Positions 56,259 through 64,000 of a stretch of 64,000 bases of DNA are shown piece after piece. The notes under the pieces were generated by a model, which saw only the letters and a list, made by a program, of their open reading frames with translations, was not told where the DNA came from and did not search any database. Every line of letters begins with the position of its first letter. Position 1 is the stretch's first letter. The DNA lies in NCBI GenBank assembly GCA_016715765.1, contig JADJZJ010000009.1, forward strand, positions 58,700 through 122,699. The letters run 5' to 3'. The stretch is from Opitutaceae bacterium. Its GTDB lineage: Bacteria > Verrucomicrobiota > Verrucomicrobiia > Opitutales > Opitutaceae. Both the position numbers and the translations under genes were made by a program.

Positions 56259-57496
56259 AATTGTCCTCCGTTGCTTTTTCCAACCGGCTGCTCCCCATCC
56301 TGCTGACGCAGGTGGCCGGCCTGGCCTGCGGCATCATCGGCGTGCGGCTCGCCTCCCACTGGGTGCCGCCGGAGGTTTACGGGCATTACGGCATTTTCCT
56401 GAGCCTCACCCCCGTGGGCATGTGGGTGATTTTCGCCGGGCTGAACAAATTCGCCGCCCGTCATTGGGCCGAATCCAGGGACCGGGCCGGCCTGCTCCGT
56501 GAAGTCCTGGCCGCGGCCGGACGCAAGACCCCCTGGCTGGTCCTCACGGTGGCGGCTCTCACCATGCTGGCGCTGCCCGAACCGTCGGTGCCGGCGGGCG
56601 GCCTCCTGCTGCTGGTGGCCGCGGCGCTCACGGTGGCCCATTTTGCCCAGACCACCCTGCAGGCGGACCGGCGGCACTGGGCCGATTGCAGCATCAGTGC
56701 GAGCGGCGCCGTCACGCGGGCCTTTGTGCCTTTGCTGCTCTACGGTTTTGTCAGCGCAAGTTTCGCCGCATTGCTGGGCGGCTTTCTCCTGCACGCCCTG
56801 GTGGTCGCCGGCCTGGGCGTGTGGTGGTTGCGCGCCAGTTGGAAAAAACCGGCCGCCCCCGGCCCGCGCCAGCTGACCGCTACCTACGCCGGCCCGCTGT
56901 TCACCGCCCTGGCCCTGGCCGGCTGGGCACTGGGCGGGATGAACCGCTGGGTGGTCGCCGGATTCTATGGAGCGGAACCGGCGGGGTATTTCACCCTGGC
57001 GGGCAACATCGCCCTGATCCTGCCCTCGATGCTGGGCACCGTGCTGCTGCAGTACCTGCAGCCGTCCTGGTTTGCCGCCTACGACGGTTCGGTCGCCGCC
57101 CGCCGTGACCTCATGGCCCGGGTGGATCGCGCCGCCGTGGCCTATGCCGCCAGTGCGCTCGCCCTCACTCTTCTGCTGCAGTTGCTGATGCCGCTGCTGA
57201 TCGGTCCGCTCATCAGCGCCCGGTATGCGGCCGCGGCCGCGCTGGTGATGCCGGCCGGATTCTTTGCGGTGGCGATCACCACCGGGCATTTTTACCACAC
57301 CGCCCTGCTTGCCTTGCGGCGCGAACCAGCCTGCGGACCGGTTGATCTCAGCGGCACCGCCTGCCTGATTGCCGGCAGCCTGCTGGGGGCGGCGGCCGGG
57401 TGGGAATGGTTCACCCGCTGGCTCATGTGGGCGCCGCTCGTGCCCTGGTTGGTGAACCGCACACTGGCGCGGCGGGCGGCGCTCAGAGCCGCCTGA
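56255..57496 (+). CDS. Wzx-like polysaccharide flippase (MOP superfamily)
   Basis: 413 residues with about 12 hydrophobic segments. The opening LLPILLTQVAGLACGIIGVRL and the conserved PPEVYGHYGIFLSL are those of polysaccharide/O-antigen flippases. They move lipid-linked repeat units across the inner membrane. It is coupled to the upstream GT9 gene by ATGA. The 3' end overlaps the convergent GT2 gene by 14 bases. Confidence 0.8.
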   Translation: MKLSSVAFSNRLLPILLTQVAGLACGIIGVRLASHWVPPEVYGHYGIFLSLTPVGMWVIFAGLNKFAARHWAESRDRAGLLREVLAAAGRKTPWLVLTVAALTMLALPEPSVPAGGLLLLVAAALTVAHFAQTTLQADRRHWADCSISASGAVTRAFVPLLLYGFVSASFAALLGGFLLHALVVAGLGVWWLRASWKKPAAPGPRQLTATYAGPLFTALALAGWALGGMNRWVVAGFYGAEPAGYFTLAGNIALILPSMLGTVLLQYLQPSWFAAYDGSVAARRDLMARVDRAAVAYAASALALTLLLQLLMPLLIGPLISARYAAAAALVMPAGFFAVAITTGHFYHTALLALRREPACGPVDLSGTACLIAGSLLGAAAGWEWFTRWLMWAPLVPWLVNRTLARRAALRAA

Positions 57497-58469
57497 GGTT
57501 GTGGGTCCGGAGCGGACCGGTGAACAGCATCCGCAGAAGCTGCACCCGTTTATCGGGCGCCGATCGGAGTGCGGCCGCCGTCACCCGCCAGGCTGTCCGG
57601 ACCGTCCCGGGCGTGCGCCGGACCGCCAGCAGTTGGCGGGCGAAATATGCGGCGAGCAGCGGGAAGCCTTCCTGCTGGGCGCGCAGGGCAAACCAGGCGA
57701 AATTCTGCGGCGGGGCCGGCGCCTCCTCCTGCCACGCGGCCAGTTCTTGCCGGAGTTCGCCCCGGCCCTCGGGCCGGCCGGCGCGGCGTCGGGCGGTCAT
57801 TAGCCGGCACATGCTGGCATTGAACTGCTGCAGGGAGCGACGCGTCTCGGTGGTCTGGATCTGGTGGCGGCGGTAGTGCAGGAGGACCTCGCGCAGGGCC
57901 TCGCTGGGCCACCGTTCCAGTGCCCGGCTCGTAAAATCCAAATCCGGGGCGATCTGAAATCCGCCGTCCATGGGTACCTGCGCGAAGACCTCGCGCCGCC
58001 CGAACGTGGTGGGACTGACGGCCGGCATGGAGTAGGCACTGAACTCATACTGCTCGCGGACGGTGGCCAGCGTGAAGGCCGGACCCAGCGGGCGGTCGGA
58101 ACCGTCAATTTCCAGGGCATGACTGAAGACCAGCCCCAGCTGCGGTTTCGCCTCCAGCGCGGCCGCCTGGCACTCGAAGCGGCGGGGCAAGGCCACATCG
58201 TCGTAATCCATCAGGGCGATGAACCGGCCCCGGGCCTGGGCCAGCGCCGCATTGTGCGCCGCCGGTATGCCTTGGTTCGTCGGAAACGAGATCAGGCGCA
58301 GGCGCGGATCCCTGCCCTCTTCGCCGAATGCGCCGAGCCCGAGCCCGGTGCCGTTGTCCACGACGATCACCTCAAAATCCGCCAGGGTCTGCGTCAGCAA
58401 ACTCCGGAGGGCGGGACGAAGGTAGGGGGTGACCTGGTGAAAGGCAAAGATCGCTGTGATCAGCGGCAT
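57483..58469 (-). CDS. Glycosyltransferase family 2
   Basis: 328 residues starting at ATG 58469 (MPLITAIFAFHQVTPYL). A longer in-frame reading upstream lies antisense to the next gene. The GT-A fold shows DFEVIVVDNGTG, GIPAAHNAALAQARG and the DxD region LMDYDDVALPRR. DLDFTSRALERWP carries a later acidic pair. It is probably one of the sugar-adding steps of the surface polysaccharide. Neighbouring genes on both sides are on plus, so it is transcribed alone. Confidence 0.84.
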   Translation of the reverse strand: MPLITAIFAFHQVTPYLRPALRSLLTQTLADFEVIVVDNGTGLGLGAFGEEGRDPRLRLISFPTNQGIPAAHNAALAQARGRFIALMDYDDVALPRRFECQAAALEAKPQLGLVFSHALEIDGSDRPLGPAFTLATVREQYEFSAYSMPAVSPTTFGRREVFAQVPMDGGFQIAPDLDFTSRALERWPSEALREVLLHYRRHQIQTTETRRSLQQFNASMCRLMTARRRAGRPEGRGELRQELAAWQEEAPAPPQNFAWFALRAQQEGFPLLAAYFARQLLAVRRTPGTVRTAWRVTAAALRSAPDKRVQLLRMLFTGPLRTHNLRRL

Positions 58470-58556
58470 GGCCCCGACTGTGGCAGGATGGAGGGAGGGT
58501 GCAAGGGACGCTTGTGACGTTGCTTTCGTGTCCCCGGCGGGCTGGGCTCGGGGCGG

Positions 58557-60026
58557 ATGAATCCGCATTTGCGCCAAACCCTGATCGCCGTCGCCGCCGG
58601 CGTGGCGGCCATCTGGCTGGGATTTCAGATCGCGGAAGGAAGCCATTTCTGGCCCATGGTGTTTTTTACCCTGGCCCTGGGGGGCATCCTGACACGGGTG
58701 CTGCGCGTGCCCTTTGATGTGATCCTGACCGGCCTGGTGCTCTTCGGTTACCTTGTCGGCAACCGTGGCTTTGCGCAGTTGATGCCGGCGCCGGGCCTGC
58801 CGCTCCTGCCGGCGGAAACCGTGCTGCTGGTCGCGGGCACCTGGCGCGGCATCGTCTGGGCCCACTCCAGGCAGCTGCCCTTCGCCCGGGACAACCTCAA
58901 CCATTTCCTCATGGCCTGGCTGGTGGTGGGCGGCGGTCGCTTTGCCCTTGATCTGCCGCGCCACGGCTTTCTCGCGGTGCGAGACTTCGCCATGGTCTAC
59001 TACGCCGTCCTGTTCTTTCTGGTGCAGCACATGGCCAGGGAACCCCGGGCGCGTCGCTGGCTGCTGGGCTGCCTGCTGGCCGGCGTGGCCCTGCTGCCTT
59101 TCACTTACGGGGCTTCGGAATTGTTCCCGCGGCTGTTCCTGACCGTGCTCACCTTCAATGAAGTTCCGTTGATCTATTTCAAGGGCGACCTGGCGTTCAC
59201 CTTTTTTGGCGTGGCGAGCCTGCTGTGGTTCTTCGTGGTCCGCGGCTCCTGGCGGGGACTGGCGGTGACCATGTCGGCCGCGCTCGTGCTCTGGATCCTG
59301 GCCAGCGACAACCGCGCCTCCCTGCTCGGCGTCACCTGTGCCGCGACGTTGCTGCTCCTGGCCGGCCGGTGGCGATACCCCCTGACCCTGGGGGTTGCCA
59401 GCGGGGTGGCCGCCCTGGCCCTGCTGGGGATGGCCGCACTGGGCAACAATGCCTGGGCGCATGGCAAACTCCGGAGCACGGCCGACCGGATCAGCTCCAT
59501 CACGGATTTTGCGGGCCAGGGCAGCTACATGTCCGGCGAGAGCTACTACAAGGGTGACAACAACCGTTTCAGGGCCACTTGGTGGAAGAACGTGATTTTG
59601 GAGACGTGGGACTCCAACCCGGTGTTGGGACTTGGCTTTGGCCATGACCTCGCCGGCGGATTCCTGCAGGAATATTATCCGGATGGCACGGCGGAGGACT
59701 TCGCCGCCCGAAGTCCGCATAATATCTTCATCACGGTGTTTGGCCGCATGGGGCTGCTGGGACTGGCCGTTTGGGCCGGGTTCTGCTGGATCCTGCTCCG
59801 GCGCACCTGGCACTCCCTCCGCACCTCGATGGTGGAAAGCGAGTGGGCCATCTGGTGCGGGCTCTGGGTGGTGCTGGTCAGCGCCACCTTTGGCGTCGTC
59901 CTCGAGGGCCCGATGGGGGCTGTGCCTTTCTGGGTGATGCTGGGCCTGGCCAGTGCCAGGGACACGGATGAAGCGGAAACCTCCAAGGCGGCCTTGCCCC
60001 CGGGCGACGAAACCGCTTCTGCTTGA
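58557..60026 (+). CDS. O-antigen ligase/polymerase-like membrane protein (Wzy/WaaL)
   Basis: 489 residues with about 11-12 membrane helices. The large periplasmic loop (about 305-390) holds WDSNPVLGLGFG and the Wzy_C-type SPHNIFITVFGRMGLLGL, with the conserved His. It is either the polymerase or the ligase of the polysaccharide made by this cluster; only one such gene is present here. rodA starts 7 bases after its stop, possibly by read-through. Confidence 0.82.
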   Translation: MNPHLRQTLIAVAAGVAAIWLGFQIAEGSHFWPMVFFTLALGGILTRVLRVPFDVILTGLVLFGYLVGNRGFAQLMPAPGLPLLPAETVLLVAGTWRGIVWAHSRQLPFARDNLNHFLMAWLVVGGGRFALDLPRHGFLAVRDFAMVYYAVLFFLVQHMAREPRARRWLLGCLLAGVALLPFTYGASELFPRLFLTVLTFNEVPLIYFKGDLAFTFFGVASLLWFFVVRGSWRGLAVTMSAALVLWILASDNRASLLGVTCAATLLLLAGRWRYPLTLGVASGVAALALLGMAALGNNAWAHGKLRSTADRISSITDFAGQGSYMSGESYYKGDNNRFRATWWKNVILETWDSNPVLGLGFGHDLAGGFLQEYYPDGTAEDFAARSPHNIFITVFGRMGLLGLAVWAGFCWILLRRTWHSLRTSMVESEWAIWCGLWVVLVSATFGVVLEGPMGAVPFWVMLGLASARDTDEAETSKAALPPGDETASA

Positions 60027-60033
60027 GCCACCC

Positions 60034-61263
60034 GTGAAACTCGCCTCGCCCCTCGACAACCTGAGCGTCTTCAAGACGACCACGCGCGGGCGTTGGGACC
60101 TGCTGACCCCCTTCGCGCTGGTGGGCCTGAGCCTGTTCGGCGTGTTTTTCATCTACAGCGCCCAGCTTTCGGTGCGGGGTGACAACTGGATCACCCAACT
60201 GGTCTGGCTGGTCGGCGGAGCCGTCATTTACACCGCCGTTTCCCTGATTGATTACCGCTTCTGGCTGAGTGTTGCCCACTGGTTTTACCTGGCCGCGCTG
60301 TTCCCCCTGTTCCTCGTGCTCCTGCCGGGTATCGGCAGTGAGCGCTATGGGGCGACACGGTGGCTGGATTTCGGCTTCTTTGCCTTCCAACCCTCTGAAA
60401 CTGCCAAGGTTGCGGTGCTCCTCATCACCGCCAGCCTGCTCATCCGCTCGGAAATCGGCACCGTGCGGCAGTCGCTGGGGGTGCTGGGGAAATTGGCCCT
60501 TGCGGTGGGTATCCCTATGGTGCTTATCCTGCTCCAGCCGGACTTGAAGTCGGCGATTGTGCTGCCCCCGATGGTGTTTTCCATGCTCTACGTGTCCAAG
60601 CTGTCGTCCCGCTTCTTCGCCGGGGCGCTGGGCGCGTTCCTTTTTATCGTAACCATCGTCGCGTGGGACACTTGGCGCTACGCCAACTTCATGGAGTCGC
60701 ACAGCTACTCCTACATTTCCGACCGCGGCAAATACGAGCCGCACACCCTCGTGCCTTTGCACGATTACCAGCGCAACCGCATCATTTCCTTCGTCGCGCC
60801 CGACAAGATCGACCCCATGGGCATCGGCTGGAACCAGCGGCAGTCGCTGATCTCCGTCGGCAGCGGCGGCCTGATGGGCAAGGGCTGGACGGAAGGCACG
60901 CAGGCGCAGCTCGGCTACCTGCCGCGCTCGGTCGCGCACAACGATTTTATCTTCTCGGTCATCGCCGAGGAGAAAGGTTTTCTGGGAAGCTTAACGGTCC
61001 TGGGCCTGTTTGGGATAGTGATGTTCAACGGCATCCGCATTGCCGGTCTCGCGAGGGACCGCCTCGGCACGGTGATCGCCATCGGCGTCACCATGCTGTT
61101 CGCCGTGCATGTGTTCGTGAACATCGCGATGACCATCGGGCTCGTGCCCATCACGGGCATACCGCTTCCCTTTATCAGCTACGGTGGCTCCTTTGTGCTC
61201 AGTTGCTGCTTGCTGCAAGGACTGGTCCAGAGCGTCTGGCGCTTCAGGAAGGATTTCGCATGA
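60034..61263 (+). CDS. rodA: Rod-shape-determining peptidoglycan glycosyltransferase RodA
   Basis: 409 residues of the SEDS family, starting with GTG at 60034 just before VKLASPLDNLSVFK. About ten membrane helices. Signatures: RWLDFGFFAFQPSE near the middle, LLQPDLKSAIVL (catalytic Asp), and GIPLPFISYGGS at the C-terminus. RodA polymerises glycan strands for elongation with its partner PBP2, which is not in this window. It suggests a rod or ovoid cell, or at least an elongasome. RNase G follows about 97 bases later, an arrangement related to the mre-rodA-rng order of other bacteria. Confidence 0.92.
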   Translation: MKLASPLDNLSVFKTTTRGRWDLLTPFALVGLSLFGVFFIYSAQLSVRGDNWITQLVWLVGGAVIYTAVSLIDYRFWLSVAHWFYLAALFPLFLVLLPGIGSERYGATRWLDFGFFAFQPSETAKVAVLLITASLLIRSEIGTVRQSLGVLGKLALAVGIPMVLILLQPDLKSAIVLPPMVFSMLYVSKLSSRFFAGALGAFLFIVTIVAWDTWRYANFMESHSYSYISDRGKYEPHTLVPLHDYQRNRIISFVAPDKIDPMGIGWNQRQSLISVGSGGLMGKGWTEGTQAQLGYLPRSVAHNDFIFSVIAEEKGFLGSLTVLGLFGIVMFNGIRIAGLARDRLGTVIAIGVTMLFAVHVFVNIAMTIGLVPITGIPLPFISYGGSFVLSCCLLQGLVQSVWRFRKDFA

Positions 61264-61359
61264 AATCGCTTCTTCGCGCCAATGACCGCCCTGCCGGAAT
61301 TTCCTGCGCCGCGACCGCCGCACCCGGGGGCCCCGTGAACCCGCAACGCCACCCGCCAC

Positions 61360-63093
<1,734 letters not shown>

Positions 63094-63106
63094 TGCCGAC
63101 GGTCCC

Positions 63107-63598
63107 GTGGCAGGAGATACAAAGCGGGCCGCAAAAACCGGCCAAGTGTCTTCGCACATCTCCACGGCCATCCGCACCTTCCTGCCGGCCTACACACCTC
63201 CACCACCGGTCACCAATACCAACGAAGTCGCCGATACGGCCGGGGTCATTTTCCTGGACCCTCTGACCGTCACCGACGAGCGCCCGCAGTCCGGTACCGC
63301 CTGGGAAATGCTCACCGACAAAGGGCGAGCGGATTACCTGAAGAAACAATACCCCGGGGCGACGGTGCCCGGCGACGCGCTCACGGAGAGTGTCCCCAAC
63401 TATGGCACATTGATGCACCGCGATGCAGTGCGCCTCCAAAACCTCAAGGAACTGAATGCCATCGCAGATATCTCCCGCATCGCCGGCGACCCGGCTGCCG
63501 AGAAAAAGCTCCGGAAGGAAATTCAGCGTTCGTTGATCCGTCGCAGTGATTGGAAAACCGAATCCATGGACAAGTCTTACAACAACAACCGCCGTTAA
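63107..63598 (+). CDS. Hypothetical protein
   Basis: 163 residues from GTG 63107; no family recognised. A Pro-rich segment (AYTPPPPV) is followed by VIFLDPLTVTDERPQSG and a Lys/Arg/Glu-rich C-terminal half (KLRKEIQRSLIRR). The region before the GTG remains open in this frame for at least 11 codons, inside the end of rng, so the true start may be further upstream. It is 13 bases from the rng stop and probably co-transcribed. Confidence 0.45.
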   Translation: MAGDTKRAAKTGQVSSHISTAIRTFLPAYTPPPPVTNTNEVADTAGVIFLDPLTVTDERPQSGTAWEMLTDKGRADYLKKQYPGATVPGDALTESVPNYGTLMHRDAVRLQNLKELNAIADISRIAGDPAAEKKLRKEIQRSLIRRSDWKTESMDKSYNNNRR

Positions 63599-63643
63599 GT
63601 TACGTCTTCTGATGTGTCTCGGTCCGAACCGGCAAGGCTTCCA

Positions 63644-63666
63644 GTAGGGCAGGTCTTTGACCTGCC
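63644..63666. repeat. REP-like element, family B head with a new stem
   Basis: GTAGGGCAGGTCTTTGACC then TGCC: an 8-base inverted stem (GGCAGGTC) behind the usual GTAGGGC head. It lies 46 bases after the hypothetical gene and probably ends its transcript. Confidence 0.5.
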
Positions 63667-64000
63667 TATTTTACCCTCAAATCAGCAGCGAAGCGTGCAC
63701 CGTACAAGACGGACCTATGCTCCGACTGAAACCCGGGCCGCACCTATCATTTCCGCACCGTGGAAGACTCGGTGGACCCAGCGGCGCGTGGCGCAAACGC
63801 AGCAAATTCAATCCGTCCATCCTCTGCGCGGTCAGTCGACTACGCCAACTGGAGTAACTCGCTCATAATATTTAAGAAGTAGAAGCCTGACCCCGTGGGT
63901 CGGGATCGGGATCCCAGCCATCAGCGTCCGATAAGCGAAGATCAGCGTTCACCTCCGTTTTGGATCCCAATCCTGCCTCGCGCAAAGTACGCAAAGGCAC
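63667..64000. other. Gene-free end of window
   Basis: About 330 bases without a convincing gene. Short open frames on plus (63614-63868, 63657-63857) are repetitive in amino acids and show no homology I can recognise. A TGGGTCGGGATCGGGATCC segment near 63895 resembles the dispersed palindromes elsewhere. The final bases (CGCAAAGTACGCAAAGGC) resemble a common dispersed element. Confidence 0.4.

Noticed and set aside
58470..60152. In-frame extension of the GT2 gene at 57483 to a length of 889 codons
   Set aside because: The extra part is antisense to the Wzy/WaaL-like gene and is low-complexity; the GT2 fold starts at Met 58469.

Overview
The window reads as a high-GC chromosome segment from a Gram-negative bacterium, most likely a member of Verrucomicrobiota, family Opitutaceae (inferred). 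The pointers are a 33-residue COX24-type basic protein, an exosortase fused to an EpsI-like domain, type IV pseudopilins carrying a DUF7305-like domain, gyrB followed by gyrA, and the general flavour of the proteins. No rRNA, tRNA, CRISPR array, prophage or insertion sequence was recognised.

Layout. 1-6.4 kb: a CPBP membrane protease and a secreted hypothetical protein, then a minus-strand pilM-pilN-pilO-pilP-like-pilQ operon whose secretin gene is frame-disrupted. 6.7-13.2 kb: the COX24-type small protein, an AddA/AddB-like helicase-nuclease pair and ribosomal protein bS20, all on minus. 13.3-24.9 kb (plus) is the most unusual region. Two NarX/NarL-like sensor kinase-response regulator pairs run directly into two PilV-PilW-PilX pseudopilin sets and a third PilX-like gene. 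The second response regulator is fused in frame to a PilV-like prepilin. 25.0-31.6 kb: RNase P RNA, a zinc-ribbon coiled-coil protein, gyrB and gyrA. 31.8-44.2 kb: metabolism and transport, with a spermidine-synthase-like membrane protein, a PTS EIIA protein, tandem CorA channels, DUF2071 and GNAT proteins, two peptidases, an MFS transporter, a HAD phosphatase and a WecG/TagA glycosyltransferase. 44.3-50.5 kb: a Fic protein with a striking four-half-site operator, an exonuclease, an SDR, a HisN-like phosphatase, QueF and RNase Y. 50.5-60.0 kb: an exopolysaccharide/O-antigen-type cluster (exosortase-EpsI, five glycosyltransferases, a Wzx-like flippase, a Wzy/WaaL-like ligase). 60.0-63.6 kb: RodA, RNase G and an unknown protein.

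How the genes may work together: PilM-N-O-P-Q would form the alignment complex and outer-membrane pore of a type IV pilus. The pseudopilins at 18-25 kb are plausible minor/tip subunits of that or a related machine, placed in the same transcription unit as two sensory pairs. This suggests signal-controlled remodelling of the pilus tip. The polysaccharide cluster, RodA and the two peptidases concern the envelope.

Two general features stand out. Short REP-like palindromes of at least three families sit in many intergenic gaps, twice supplying the stop codon of the neighbouring gene. Three apparent frameshifts (secretin, second sensor kinase, gyrA 5' end) occur in genes expected to be intact. Since gyrA is essential, consensus errors in the assembly are a serious possibility for all three.
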